From Halomonas sp. LBP4 (GTDB lineage Bacteria; Pseudomonadota; Gammaproteobacteria; Pseudomonadales; Halomonadaceae), in contig NZ_PDOG01000001.1 of assembly GCF_003202205.1 (NCBI RefSeq), positions 156,507 to 220,506 of the forward strand: 64,000 bases of DNA, in the 5' to 3' direction. The notes beneath the pieces were generated by a model, which worked only from the letters and a program-made list of their open reading frames with translations, was not told the origin of the DNA and made no database searches. A program made the translations under genes and the position numbers. Positions 33,374 through 42,555 of this stretch are shown piece after piece (position 1 is the stretch's first letter; each line of letters opens with the position of its first letter).

Positions 33374-35409
33374 CCAAGTTCGACACCCTGCTGGTCGCCA
33401 ACCGTGGCGAGATCGCCTGCCGGGTGATGCGCACGGCGCGCGCCATGGGCCTGCGCACCGTGGCCGTCTACTCCGACGCCGATGCCAACGCCCGCCACGT
33501 GCGCGAGGCCGACGAAGCCGTGCATCTGGGGCCAGCCGCGGCGCGCGAGAGCTACCTCAACGTCGAGGCGGTGGTGGAAGCCGCCCGGCGCACCGGCGCC
33601 GGCGCCATCCACCCCGGCTACGGCTTCCTCTCCGAGAACGGCGCCTTCGTCGAGGCACTCGATGCCGCCGGCATCACCTTCGTCGGCCCACCCGCCTCGG
33701 CCATCGCCGCCATGGGCGACAAATCCGCCGCCAAGGCGCGCATGCACCATGCCGGCGTGCCCCTGGTGCCCGGCTACCACGGCGACGACCAGGACGATGC
33801 CCTGCTGCGCGCCGAGGCCGACAAGATCGGCTACCCGGTGCTGCTCAAGGCCAGTGCCGGCGGCGGCGGCAAGGGCATGCGGGTGGTGGAATCCGGTGAC
33901 GGCTTCCAGGCCGCCCTGGACGGCTGCCGCCGCGAGTCCCAGGCCGCCTTCGGCGATGCGCGCATGCTGATCGAGAAGTACCTGACCCAGCCGCGTCACG
34001 TCGAGGTCCAGGTGTTCTGCGATTCCCACGGTAACGGCGTCTACCTGTTCGAACGCGACTGCAGCGTGCAGCGCCGCCACCAGAAGGTGCTCGAGGAGGC
34101 CCCCGCCCCGGGCATGACCGCCGAGCTGCGCCGCGAGATGGGCGAGGCCGCGGTACGTGCCGCCCAGGAGATCGGCTATGTGGGCGCCGGTACGGTGGAA
34201 TTTCTCCTGGATGCCGATGGCTCCTTCTACTTCATGGAGATGAACACCCGCCTGCAGGTGGAGCACCCGGTCACCGAGATGATCACCGGCCAGGACCTGG
34301 TCGAGTGGCAGCTGCGCGTGGCCATGGGCGAGGCCTTACCCAGCTCCCAGGACGAGCTGACCATCACCGGCCATAGCTTCGAGGCGCGGCTCTATGCCGA
34401 GGACCCCGAGCAGGACTTCCTGCCCGCCACCGGCACCCTGACCCGCTTCGCCATGGACCTGGAGGGCGCCGGCCTGGACCCGGAGCGCGTGCGCCTCGAC
34501 AGCGGCGTGGCGACCGGCGACGCGGTCTCGATGCACTACGACCCGATGCTGGCCAAGCTGATCGTCTTTGGGGACGATCGCGACCAGGCGCTGGCCACCC
34601 TGGCCCGCGCGCTGGCGGCCCTGGACGTGCAGGGAGTGGTCACCAACCGCACCTTCCTGCAGCGGCTGGCCACGCATCCCGGCTTCAAGAACGCCGAACT
34701 GGATACGCGCTTTATCGAGCGCAACGAGGCCACCCTGTTCGCCCCACGCCAGTACAGCATCGAGGAGTACGCCGGCGCCGCCCTGGTAGGCCTCAACCAG
34801 CTGGCCCGCGAGTGCGAGAGCGACTCCCCCTGGGACCGCCACGACGGCTTTCGCCTCAACGCCCCGCACACCATCCGCATCGCCCTGTGTCCCACTACCC
34901 AAAACCAGGCCCACGCCCAGTCCCCCGACGCTGAGGGGGTGGTAGTGGTCGAGGGAAGGCGCGAGCACGGCACCGAGACCACCTGGCAGCTGACCATCGG
35001 CGGCGAGACCCTCACCGCCAGCCTGGAGCCACTGGCCGGCGACGCCGTGGCGGTCACGCTCGACGGCCACCGCCGCCGCCTGCAGGCGCGTCGCGACGGC
35101 CATGTGGTGGTGATGGTCGACCCGCGCGGCGAGACCCGGCTGTTCTGGCGCCGTATCGATGCCATCGACCACGGCCACCACGAGGTCGAATCGACCCTCA
35201 CCGCGCCCATGCACGGCACCGTGGTGGCACTGCTGGTGGAGCCCGGGGCCAGCGTCGAGAAGGGCATGCCGCTGATGGTCATGGAAGCCATGAAGATGGA
35301 GCACACCATGGCCGCCCCCGCCAACGGCCATGTGGCAAGCTTCCACTTCCAGGCCGGCGATACCGTGGGCCAGGGCGATGTGTTGCTGGAGTTCGCCGCG
35401 GACGAGTGA
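33370..35409 (+). CDS. mccA: 3-methylcrotonyl-CoA carboxylase, alpha (biotin) subunit
   Basis: The 679-residue protein has a biotin carboxylase domain (about 1-450: FDTLLVANRGEIACRVMRTA, the ATP loop LKASAGGGGKGMRVVESGD, and FLEMNTRLQVEHPVTE-like FMEMNTRLQVEHPVTEMITG), a linker domain, and a C-terminal biotinyl domain with the modified Lys K642 in VMEAMKMEHT. It carboxylates biotin with bicarbonate and ATP. It starts inside the liuC stop codon. The bicarbonate permease upstream could supply its substrate (inference). Confidence 0.94.
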   Translation: MTKFDTLLVANRGEIACRVMRTARAMGLRTVAVYSDADANARHVREADEAVHLGPAAARESYLNVEAVVEAARRTGAGAIHPGYGFLSENGAFVEALDAAGITFVGPPASAIAAMGDKSAAKARMHHAGVPLVPGYHGDDQDDALLRAEADKIGYPVLLKASAGGGGKGMRVVESGDGFQAALDGCRRESQAAFGDARMLIEKYLTQPRHVEVQVFCDSHGNGVYLFERDCSVQRRHQKVLEEAPAPGMTAELRREMGEAAVRAAQEIGYVGAGTVEFLLDADGSFYFMEMNTRLQVEHPVTEMITGQDLVEWQLRVAMGEALPSSQDELTITGHSFEARLYAEDPEQDFLPATGTLTRFAMDLEGAGLDPERVRLDSGVATGDAVSMHYDPMLAKLIVFGDDRDQALATLARALAALDVQGVVTNRTFLQRLATHPGFKNAELDTRFIERNEATLFAPRQYSIEEYAGAALVGLNQLARECESDSPWDRHDGFRLNAPHTIRIALCPTTQNQAHAQSPDAEGVVVVEGRREHGTETTWQLTIGGETLTASLEPLAGDAVAVTLDGHRRRLQARRDGHVVVMVDPRGETRLFWRRIDAIDHGHHEVESTLTAPMHGTVVALLVEPGASVEKGMPLMVMEAMKMEHTMAAPANGHVASFHFQAGDTVGQGDVLLEFAADE

Positions 35410-35467
35410 TGTTGCGCCCGCCGCGGCGGTAGCCTTTGGGCGGTGGTGGATTGCCAGCGCGGGGAGG

Positions 35468-35558
35468 CCCTATGGGGTCAGACCCCGGCCGAGTTGCGGG
35501 CCTTTCATGGTGCACTCGGCGAGCGGATTCGATACCGCCGGGGTCTGACCCCATAGGG
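35468..35558. repeat. Long perfect inverted repeat (REP-like element) between mccA and mvaB
   Basis: A 22-bp arm at 35468-35489 is exactly complementary to 35537-35558 around a 47-base loop. Each arm contains GGGGTCAGACCCC or its partner, itself a palindrome. This core resembles REP sequences mobilised by Y1 (RAYT) transposases in proteobacteria; that kinship is from memory of the core motif. No transposase is encoded. Confidence 0.75.
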
Positions 35559-35675
35559 GCGGCTTCGGCGATTTTCTCGGCGAACGTGGCACCATCGTCG
35601 AGGCATTCGAAATCGCTCAGGTCGGCTCCGGCGGGCTACCGGTCCGGTAAGCCCTGAAGAGATTGGAGATGAACG

Positions 35676-36575
35676 ATGACATTCCCTAAATCCGTTCGCC
35701 TGGTCGAGGTCGGCCCCCGCGACGGGTTACAGAACGAGCCCGAGCCGATCGCCACCGCCACCAAGCTCGAGCTGATCGACCGCCTGGCCGCGGCCGGCGT
35801 GCGCTACATCGAGGCGACAAGCTTCGTTTCGCCCAGGTGGGTGCCGCAAATGGCCGACCATTGCGACGTAATGCAGAACATCTCCCGCCGCGACGGCGTC
35901 ACCTACGCGGCCCTGGCCCCCAACCTCAGGGGGCTGAAAGCGGCACTGGTGTGCGGTGTCGAGGAGATCGCGTTGTTCGCCGCCGCCTCCGAGACCTTCT
36001 CGCAGAAGAACATCAACTGCTCGGTGGCCGAGTCGCTCGAGCGCTTCACCCCGGTGCTGAAACGCGCGCAGTCGGCGGGCGTGCGGGTGCGTGGTTATGT
36101 CTCCTGCGTGCTCGGCTGCCCCTACGAGGGCGAGATCGCCCCCGCCAAGGTCGCTGAAGTGAGCAAGGCGCTCCATGACATGGGCTGCTACGAGGTCTCG
36201 CTGGGCGACACCATCGGCACCGGCACCCCGCTCAAGGCCAAGCGCATGCTCGAGGCCGTGGCCCGCGAGATCCCCATGGACAAGCTCGCCGCCCACTTTC
36301 ACGACACCTATGGCCAGGCACTCGCCAACCTCTACGCCGTGCTGGAGGAAGGCATCGCGGTGGTCGACAGCTCCGTGGCCGGCCTCGGCGGCTGCCCCTA
36401 TGCCAAAGGAGCCTCCGGCAACGTCGCCAGCGAAGACGTGGTGTATATGCTCAACGGCCTCGGCATCGAGACCGGCATCGACCTCGAGGCGCTGGCCGAG
36501 ACCGGCACCTGGATCACCCAGACGATCAAGCGGCCCAACCGCTCCAAGGTGGGCGTGGCACTCGCCGCCAGGTAA
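35676..36575 (+). CDS. mvaB: Hydroxymethylglutaryl-CoA lyase
   Basis: The 299-residue TIM-barrel enzyme splits HMG-CoA into acetyl-CoA and acetoacetate, the last step of leucine degradation. [17 protein letters not shown] contains the metal-binding Asp and catalytic Arg, [20 protein letters not shown] the metal-binding His pair, and [20 protein letters not shown] the catalytic Cys. ATG at 35676 follows AGAGATTGGAG. It is separated from mccA by the 22-bp inverted repeat but probably belongs to the same transcript. Confidence 0.93.
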   Translation: MTFPKSVRLVEVGPRDGLQNEPEPIATATKLELIDRLAAAGVRYIEATSFVSPRWVPQMADHCDVMQNISRRDGVTYAALAPNLRGLKAALVCGVEEIALFAAASETFSQKNINCSVAESLERFTPVLKRAQSAGVRVRGYVSCVLGCPYEGEIAPAKVAEVSKALHDMGCYEVSLGDTIGTGTPLKAKRMLEAVAREIPMDKLAAHFHDTYGQALANLYAVLEEGIAVVDSSVAGLGGCPYAKGASGNVASEDVVYMLNGLGIETGIDLEALAETGTWITQTIKRPNRSKVGVALAAR

Positions 36576-36591
36576 TCGCGCCCCGGAACGC

Positions 36592-36627
36592 AAAGCCCCC
36601 GAGCCAGTCGCCTGGCTCGGGGGCTTT
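36592..36627. terminator. Bidirectional terminator hairpin after mvaB
   Basis: A perfect 15-bp stem (AAAGCCCCCGAGCCA at 36592-36606 with its complement at 36613-36627) around GTCGCC lies between the convergent mvaB and YcaO genes. The A- and T-ends let it work in both directions. Confidence 0.8.
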
Positions 36628-36648
36628 GTCATCACGGGCGAATGAAGG

Positions 36649-38850
36649 CTACGCCGTCGAGGCCGTCATCCCGGCCCTGGCGGCCCGCGCCGCGTGCAGC
36701 TTCTTGTAGCTCTCGATCAGGCGCTGGTGCTTCTCCAGGCCTTCCAGCCGCATGCTGGTCGGGGTCAGGCCGTGGAAGCGCACCTCGCCGGTCACCGAGC
36801 CCACCACCGCCTCCATGGCCTCATCGCCAAACATGCGCCTGAGGTTGCAGAGGTAGTCGCCCAGCGCCAGCTCGTCGTCCAGGGTGATCTCCAGCACCGC
36901 CCTCATCGCCTGGTAGAACAGGCCGCGCTCGACGGTGTTGTCGTTGTACTGCAGGAACATCTCGACCCGCTCCAGCGCCTCTTCGTGCTGCTGCAGCGCC
37001 AGGTTGATCAGCAGCTTCAGCTCGAGAGTGGTGAGCTGGCCCCAGACGGTGTTCTCGTCGAACTCGATGCCGATCAGGGTGATGATGTCCATATGGTCGT
37101 CGAGCTGGCTCTCATCGAGGCGCTCCAGCAGGTCGGCCAGTTGGTCATCGCTCAAGGCGTGGAGGTTGAGGATGTCTTCCCGGTAGTCCAGCGCCATGTT
37201 GGTGTTGTCCCAGATCAGGTCCTCCACCGGATAGACCTCGGAGTAGCCTGGCACCAGGATACGGCACACCGGCGCGCCCAGGTCATCAAAGACGGTCACA
37301 TACGCCTCCTTGCCCAGCTCCTCGAGGATGCCGAACAGGCAAGCGGCCTCCTCCTCGTTGGTTCCCGAGAAATCCCACTCGACGAACTCGACCTCCGCCT
37401 TGGCACTGAAGAAGCGCCAGGAGATCAGCCCTGATGAGTCGATGAAGTGCTCGACGAAGTTGTTGGGCTCGGAGACGGCGTGGGAGTTGAAGGTGGGCGC
37501 CATGAAGTCGTTCAGGCCCTCGAAGCTACGGCCCTGCAGCAGCTCGGTCAGGCTGCGCTCGAGGGCCACCTCGAAGCTCGGGTGCGCCCCGAAGGAGGCG
37601 AAGACGCCGCCGGTTTTCGGGTTCATCAGGGTGACGCACATGACCGGGAACTGACCGCCCAGGGAGGCGTCCTTGACCAGCACCGGGAAGCCCTGGGCCT
37701 CCAGCGCCTTGATGCCTTCGAGAACATCGGGGTACTTCTCCAGCACCTCCAGGGGCACATCCGGCAGCGCGATCTCCTCCTCGATGATCTGCTTCTTCAC
37801 CGCCCGCTCGAAGATCTCCGACAGGCACTGCACCTGGGCCTCATGCAAAGTGTTGCCGGCACTCATGCCATTGCTGAGGTAGAGGTTCTCGATCAGGTTG
37901 GAGGGGAAGTACACCGTCTCGCCGTCGGACTGGCGCACGAAGGGCAGGGAGACGATGCCGCGCGCCACCTTGCCGGAGTTGGTGTCGATGAGGTGCGAGC
38001 CGCACAGCTCGCCATCCGGATCGTAGATCGCCCGGCAGTGGTCATCGAGGATCCCCGCAGGCAGCGCGTCGTTCGGCCCCGGCTGGAACCACTCCTCGTC
38101 CGGGTAGTGAACGAAGGCGCTGCCCGCGATCTCCTCGCCGAAGAACTGGTCGTTGTAGAAGAAGTTGCAGCTCAGGCGCTCGATGAACTCGCCCAGTGCC
38201 GAGCACAGCGCGCTCTCCTTGGTGGCCCCCTTGCCATTGGTGAAGCACATCGGCGAGGCGGCATCGCGAATGTGCAGCGACCACACATGCGGCACGATAT
38301 TGCGCCAGGAGGCGATCTCGATCTTCATGCCGAGCTCCGACAGGATGCCCGTCATGTTGGCGATGGTCTGCTCCAGCGGCAGGTCCTTGCCCTCGATCCA
38401 GGTGCTGGCCTCCCCCTCCGGCTTGGCCATCAGCAGGGCCTGGGCATCCTCGTCGATGTTCTCCACGGTCTCGATCTGGAACTCGGGACCGGTCTGCACC
38501 ACCTTCTTGACCGTGCAGCGCTCGATGGAGCGCAGGATGCCCTCACGATCCTTGTCGGAGAGGTCCTCCGGCAACTCGACCTGGATCCTGAAGACCTGGT
38601 TGTAGCGGTTCTCCGGATCGACGATGTTGTTCTGCGACAGGCGGATGTTCTCGGTGGGGATGCCCCGCGCGTTGCAGTAGACCCGCACGAAGTAGGCCGC
38701 ACAGAGCGCCGAGGAGGCCAGGAAGTAGTCGAAGGGGCTGGGCGCGGAGCCGTCGCCCTTGTAGCGGATGGGCTGATCGGTGACGACGGTGAAATCGTCA
38801 AACTTGGCCTCCAGCCGGAGGTTTTCGAGAAAATTGACTTTGATTTCCAT
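36649..38850 (-). CDS. ycaO: OsmC-YcaO fusion protein
   Basis: The 733-residue protein has an N-terminal OsmC-like domain (about 1-140, SAPSPFDYFLASSALCAAYF with one Cys in the peroxiredoxin-like site region) and a YcaO ATP-dependent cyclodehydratase-type domain (about 160-560: GKGATKESALCSALGEFIER, SNGMSAGNTLHEAQVQCLSE, SFGAHPSFEVALERSLTELL), then a helical TPR-like tail. Stand-alone YcaO of this type is associated with RimO-dependent methylthiolation of ribosomal protein S12. The ATG at 38850 (MEIKVNFLENL) is the most protein-like start; there is no clear ribosome site, and a GTG four codons upstream is possible. Confidence 0.85.
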   Translation of the reverse strand: MEIKVNFLENLRLEAKFDDFTVVTDQPIRYKGDGSAPSPFDYFLASSALCAAYFVRVYCNARGIPTENIRLSQNNIVDPENRYNQVFRIQVELPEDLSDKDREGILRSIERCTVKKVVQTGPEFQIETVENIDEDAQALLMAKPEGEASTWIEGKDLPLEQTIANMTGILSELGMKIEIASWRNIVPHVWSLHIRDAASPMCFTNGKGATKESALCSALGEFIERLSCNFFYNDQFFGEEIAGSAFVHYPDEEWFQPGPNDALPAGILDDHCRAIYDPDGELCGSHLIDTNSGKVARGIVSLPFVRQSDGETVYFPSNLIENLYLSNGMSAGNTLHEAQVQCLSEIFERAVKKQIIEEEIALPDVPLEVLEKYPDVLEGIKALEAQGFPVLVKDASLGGQFPVMCVTLMNPKTGGVFASFGAHPSFEVALERSLTELLQGRSFEGLNDFMAPTFNSHAVSEPNNFVEHFIDSSGLISWRFFSAKAEVEFVEWDFSGTNEEEAACLFGILEELGKEAYVTVFDDLGAPVCRILVPGYSEVYPVEDLIWDNTNMALDYREDILNLHALSDDQLADLLERLDESQLDDHMDIITLIGIEFDENTVWGQLTTLELKLLINLALQQHEEALERVEMFLQYNDNTVERGLFYQAMRAVLEITLDDELALGDYLCNLRRMFGDEAMEAVVGSVTGEVRFHGLTPTSMRLEGLEKHQRLIESYKKLHAARAARAGMTASTA

Positions 38851-39209
38851 GGGGAACGGCACCGAACGGTTGAGCGTGGGCGGCAGAGCGATGGAGGAAA
38901 ACCCGCCATTATCCCGTTTTTGCCGCCGTCCGTCTCGGCCCTTGACAAAAAACTACCGACCGGCGGTCCTGACAAGGCCGGCTCTCGCGGCAACGAGCCG
39001 CGAAGGGCCTACTCATCCACGTAGGGAATGCCCTCGGCCTCGAGAAACTCCGTCGCCGGGGAACGATGCGCATCGTGATGGGGCCGCAGACACGCACGCG
39101 CTCACCGCAGCGCGAACCGCTACCGGCTGGGCGGGGCACCGCAATTTCGTTCAATACCACCAGCGACCGCCATCGCAGACTTAGGCCATTGCCACCCAGG
39201 AGGATGACG
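38851..39209. other. Intergenic stretch between ycaO and a LysE-type gene
   Basis: No complete gene is seen. On the minus strand 39010-39090 reads as the tail of a lost protein (HHDAHRSPATEFLEAEGIPY then VDE and a stop), which may be a remnant. The rest holds the divergent promoters of ycaO and the exporter gene. Confidence 0.35.
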
Positions 39210-39803
39210 ATGAGCCTTGCCATGATTCTGCCGATGTCGGCCTTTGCCCTGGCGGCCTCGATTTCGCCGGGTCCCGTGAACCTGGTGTGCCTGAGCAGCG
39301 GCACCCGCTATCCCCTGCCCAGGGGGCTGGTCTTCGTCACCGGCGCCACCCTGGGGTTCATCGCCCTGTTCATTGCCGTGGGGCTGGGCCTCTATTCGCT
39401 GCTGGCGGTGGTGCCGGGGCTGAACGACGCCCTGCGCTGGGCCGGGGTCGCCTTCCTGCTCTACCTGAGCGTGCGGCTGGCCCGGGATGACGGCCGGCTG
39501 CCGGCGGGCGACAGCCAGCGGGCGCCGGGCTTCCTGACCGGTGCGCTGATGCAGTGGCTCAACCCGAAGGCGTGGCTGGCCTCGGCCTCGGGCATCGGGG
39601 CCTACACCAGCGGCCACGACCTGCAGCAGGTGCTGCTGTTCGCCGCCCTCTACCTGCCCATCTGCTGGCTGTCGTTGGGCTGCTGGGTCTACGCCGGGGC
39701 CTTCCTGCGCCGCCATGTCCACCGCCCCGCGGTCCTGGTCAGCGTCAACCGGGTCCTGGCCGCCCTGCTCGCCGCCAGCTGTGTCTACCTACTGATCGAG
39801 TAG
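39210..39803 (+). CDS. LysE-family amino acid exporter
   Basis: The 197-residue inner-membrane protein has about six hydrophobic segments with the LysE/RhtB signatures SISPGPVNLVCLSSGTRY near the N-terminus and ALMQWLNPKAWLASASGIGA in the middle. It would export an amino acid or analogue; the substrate is unknown. ATG at 39210 follows CAGGAGGATG, a strong ribosome site. The 3' end overlaps the convergent AraC gene by 15 bp, and that regulator probably controls it. Confidence 0.87.
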   Translation: MSLAMILPMSAFALAASISPGPVNLVCLSSGTRYPLPRGLVFVTGATLGFIALFIAVGLGLYSLLAVVPGLNDALRWAGVAFLLYLSVRLARDDGRLPAGDSQRAPGFLTGALMQWLNPKAWLASASGIGAYTSGHDLQQVLLFAALYLPICWLSLGCWVYAGAFLRRHVHRPAVLVSVNRVLAALLAASCVYLLIE

Positions 39804-40622
39804 CGACCGGCGGTACTGGTGGGGCGTGGCGGCCACCAGTCGCTTGAAGGTGCGCTGGAAGTGCGGCTGGTCGCTGAAGCCGGCATTCAGCGCCACCTCG
39901 GCGATGGGCGTGCCATCTTTCAGCTCACGCTGCCCCAACTGGATGCGGCGGTTGATCAGGTAGGCATGGGGCGTGAGGCCGAAGTGCTGCTTGAAGGCGC
40001 GGATGAGGTGGCCAGGGCTGTAGCCGGTGCGCTGGCACAGGGCGTCCAGCGACACCTCCTCCACCGCGTGCTCGTCCAGGTAGGCGGCCAGCTCCCGCAG
40101 GGTGGCCGGCGGCATCGGCCGCGGATGGGTCGGCTGGCCGGCCAGGTGGTGCATCAGGGCCGAAAGGTACTCGACCACCTCGCTCTGCTTGTCCAGCAGG
40201 TCGCGCTGCGGGTCCAGCAGGCAGGCGGCCATCCGGCAATAACCCTGGTACCAGGCGGGTTCGGCGATCACCGCGGTGGGAATGTCCTGCCAGCGCGGCG
40301 CCTCGAGCAGGCCGGCGGCGTGGCGCAGGTGCGTCAGCCAGTCGGCATCCACATACAGCATCAGGTAGGCCCAGGGCCGGTCGTCGATGGGGTTGCAGGC
40401 GTGTACCCAGTCCGGGTTCATCAGCACCAGGCTCCCGGCCCGGAGCCGGTACTCGTCATCGCGATAGCGAAAGGTGCTCTCCCCCGCAGTGATGGCGCCC
40501 AGCGACCACTGGGTATGGCTGTGCGGCGCATAGCAGACCTTGCGGCCGTCATCGACCTTGCGCAGCTCCACATGGGGCATGCGCGGGTCACGCCAGAACA
40601 GGGGCTTGCTGGGGTTGGTCAT
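39789..40622 (-). CDS. AraC-family transcriptional regulator
   Basis: The 277-residue protein has an N-terminal cupin-type ligand domain (HSHTQWSLGAITAGESTFRY, SLVLMNPDWVHACNP) and a C-terminal AraC double helix-turn-helix (VSLDALCQRTGYSPGHLIRA, and IAEVALNAGFSDQPHFQRTF). The architecture is that of regulators of LysE-type exporters. It converges on the LysE gene with overlapping 3' ends. ATG at 40622. Confidence 0.88.
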   Translation of the reverse strand: MTNPSKPLFWRDPRMPHVELRKVDDGRKVCYAPHSHTQWSLGAITAGESTFRYRDDEYRLRAGSLVLMNPDWVHACNPIDDRPWAYLMLYVDADWLTHLRHAAGLLEAPRWQDIPTAVIAEPAWYQGYCRMAACLLDPQRDLLDKQSEVVEYLSALMHHLAGQPTHPRPMPPATLRELAAYLDEHAVEEVSLDALCQRTGYSPGHLIRAFKQHFGLTPHAYLINRRIQLGQRELKDGTPIAEVALNAGFSDQPHFQRTFKRLVAATPHQYRRSLLDQ

Positions 40623-40852
40623 GGCCGTGGTGCTCCGGTGCAAGGGGTCACCCCATGGGCGGGTCCTCGACGCTGAGCCGATGGATGCGGTAGGCGTCGC
40701 TGCTGGCCATGGCCTGCCCCTCGGGTTCGCCGCTTGGCTGCTCGACAAGTATAGCCGCGGGGCGTCAGGTGGCCCTCCCCCGGCCAGTGCCGCTCGGCCA
40801 GGCACTTTTCCGAAGACCCGCAGCGCCCGCCAGGTTTTCGCTGACAGCGAGG

Positions 40853-41206
40853 CTACTCGTCGACGATCACTTCGAAGCCGCCGTAGACCAGCCGCTGGCC
40901 GTCGAAGGGCATGGGGTTCACGTCGGGCTGCAGGCGGGGGTCCTCCATGACCTTGGCCATGGCCCGGTCGCGCACCTCACGGGAGGGCCAGACCAGCCAG
41001 GAGAAGACCACGGTTTCGTCCGGCTGGCACTTCACCGCCATGGGGAAGGAGGTGACCTGGCCCTCCGGCACGTCATCCCCCCAGCACTCCACCACCTTCA
41101 GGGCACCGTGCTCCTTGAACACCACCGCGGCGTCGCGGGCATGCTGGATGAACTTCTCCCGGTTGGCGGTGGGAACGGCGGCAACGAATCCATCAACATA
41201 AGTCAT
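40853..41206 (-). CDS. DUF1428 family protein (YbaA-like)
   Basis: The 117-residue protein starts [20 protein letters not shown] and contains VVECWGDDVPEGQVTSFPMA and FSWLVWPSREVRDRAMAKVM, all typical of the YbaA/DUF1428 dimeric alpha-beta barrel family of unknown function. It is translationally coupled (ATGA) to the YCII-type gene upstream; the pair often occurs together in proteobacterial genomes with sigma factors or methyltransferases. Confidence 0.9.
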   Translation of the reverse strand: MTYVDGFVAAVPTANREKFIQHARDAAVVFKEHGALKVVECWGDDVPEGQVTSFPMAVKCQPDETVVFSWLVWPSREVRDRAMAKVMEDPRLQPDVNPMPFDGQRLVYGGFEVIVDE

Positions 41207-41577
41207 GACTGTACTCCTTCATCTTTGGGCGGCAGTTCCCGCACCGGGCGCACCTCGATGGTGCCGAAGCGGGCGGGGGGAATCCGGCTGGCCAGCTGCA
41301 GGGCCTCGTCCAGGTCCCGGGCGTCGAGCAGGTAGAAGCCGGCCAACTGCTCCTTGGTCTCGGCGAAGGGGCCGTCGGAGACCAGCACCTCGCCGTTGCG
41401 CACCTGCACGCTGGTGGCGGTGCCCACCGGCTGCAGGGCCTCGCCGCCCAGGTAGTGGCCCTTGTCCGTCAGGCGCTCCACGCCGGCCAGGCACTCCTGG
41501 TTGAGGTCGTGCCACTCCTGCTCGGTCATGGCGTCGATGATGCTCTGTTGGTAATAGACCAGTGCGGCGTATTTCAT
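41203..41577 (-). CDS. YCII-related (DGPF) domain protein
   Basis: The 124-residue protein starts [20 protein letters not shown] and has the hallmark [20 protein letters not shown] with the DGPF motif, then [18 protein letters not shown]. It is a dimeric ferredoxin-like fold protein of uncertain enzymatic role. In many genomes such genes accompany ECF sigma factors, but none is present here. The stop overlaps the start of the DUF1428 gene. Confidence 0.9.
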   Translation of the reverse strand: MKYAALVYYQQSIIDAMTEQEWHDLNQECLAGVERLTDKGHYLGGEALQPVGTATSVQVRNGEVLVSDGPFAETKEQLAGFYLLDARDLDEALQLASRIPPARFGTIEVRPVRELPPKDEGVQS

Positions 41578-41674
41578 CCGGCTCGCTCCTCCTTGTGTGT
41601 CGGGGTGTCCTCTGCTGGGTCGAACGGTGGGCAGAGGAATCGACACCGGGGTCGGGACTTTTCGCTCGGCCCCG

Positions 41675-41820
41675 TCACTGCAGGCGCAATCGCATGGCGC
41701 GAAAGCGCCGGCGGTACTGGCTCGGCGTCAGGCCCACCCGGCGCCCGAACAGGCGGCGGAAGAAGCTCGGGTCGGCATGGCCCACCTGCTCGGCCACCTC
41801 GTCGATGGGCGCGTCGCAAG
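41675..41820 (-). pseudogene. AraC-family regulator, C-terminal fragment
   Basis: About 48 residues remain of the second helix-turn-helix of an AraC/GlxA-type regulator ([40 protein letters not shown]), ending at the stop at 41675. Its N-terminal part is missing exactly where the next fragment begins. Confidence 0.75.
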
Positions 41821-41824
41821 AGGC

Positions 41825-41983
41825 CCAGTGACGGTCTCGCTGGCCCAGGGCGGCGAGGGGCTGGGTACCATGTGGGGCCGCGAGCGCGCCCTGGCCTACC
41901 TCGAGGAAGCCGGCTTCCGCAACATCCGGGTCCACCAGCTCGAGCACGACATCATGAACGACTACTTCGTCTACCGGCCCTGA
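41825..41983 (+). pseudogene. Methyltransferase, C-terminal fragment
   Basis: About 52 residues ([48 protein letters not shown]) match the end of class I SAM methyltransferases of the rRNA/arsenite-like group. The N-terminal SAM-binding part is absent. The fragment and the AraC remnant are back to back at their broken 5' ends. Confidence 0.7.
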
Positions 41984-41990
41984 GTACGAC

Positions 41991-42020
41991 GAAGGCCCCG
42001 TGCCGCCGCACGGGGCCTTC
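41991..42020. terminator. Bidirectional terminator hairpin
   Basis: GAAGGCCCCGTGC (41991-42003) pairs perfectly with GCACGGGGCCTTC (42008-42020) around CGCC, between the methyltransferase remnant and the convergent toxin gene. Confidence 0.75.
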
Positions 42021-42022
42021 GA

Positions 42023-42286
42023 CTATTCGTAGTGACTCCAGAGCCGTAGCACCTTGACGATCCGCTCGCCCTCAAGGACCTGGTAGACCAGACGATGCTG
42101 GATATTGATTCGCCTGGAAGAGGCACCGGAAAGATCACCGACGAGCGTTTCGAAGGGAGGGGGTTTCTGGAAGGGATCTTCGGCCAGCAGGTTCAACAGT
42201 TCCTGGGCCTTCGGCTTCAAACCGCTCGACGCCAGTTTCTTCGCATCCTTCTGGGCCTGCTTGGTGTAGACCAACCACCACGTCAC
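42023..42286 (-). CDS. yoeB: Txe/YoeB-family mRNA interferase toxin
   Basis: The 87-residue protein is a RelE-fold toxin that cleaves mRNA on the ribosome. WWLVYTKQAQKDAKKLASSG, PFETLVGDLSGASSRRINIQ and HRLVYQVLEGERIVKVLRLW, SHYE match YoeB, including the C-terminal His-Tyr. It starts with GTG at 42286 behind GAGGAGCT and overlaps the antitoxin stop (GTGA). Confidence 0.9.
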   Translation of the reverse strand: MTWWLVYTKQAQKDAKKLASSGLKPKAQELLNLLAEDPFQKPPPFETLVGDLSGASSRRINIQHRLVYQVLEGERIVKVLRLWSHYE

Positions 42287-42525
42287 CAATCCAGCTCCTC
42301 GCTGCACTCGTCAACGGGAGTCGCCATGCCCTCGCGAATCGACTCGCGCATGCCGGGAACCGAGAGCAGAAAGAGCGTCTCCTGGATCGCCTCCCAGTCC
42401 TCCTCCGAGATCAATACCGCCTTGTTGCGTTTGCCCGATATCAGCAAGGGCTGATGCGAACTGGCCGCCTCGTCGATCAACCGATAGAGGTTGGCGCGGG
42501 CTTCGCTGGCAGTCATGGTCGGCAT
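42283..42525 (-). CDS. yefM: YefM-family antitoxin
   Basis: The 80-residue protein starts MPTMTASEARANLYRLIDEA, the Phd/YefM DNA-binding fold, with ISGKRNKAVLISEEDWEAIQ and an acidic C-terminal tail that neutralises YoeB. GGAGG precedes the ATG at 42525. It also represses the operon together with the toxin; GTAC-rich repeats upstream are the likely operator. Confidence 0.92.
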   Translation of the reverse strand: MPTMTASEARANLYRLIDEAASSHQPLLISGKRNKAVLISEEDWEAIQETLFLLSVPGMRESIREGMATPVDECSEELDW

Positions 42526-42555
42526 GGTACACCTCCGGTTGAGCTTTCAAAATGA

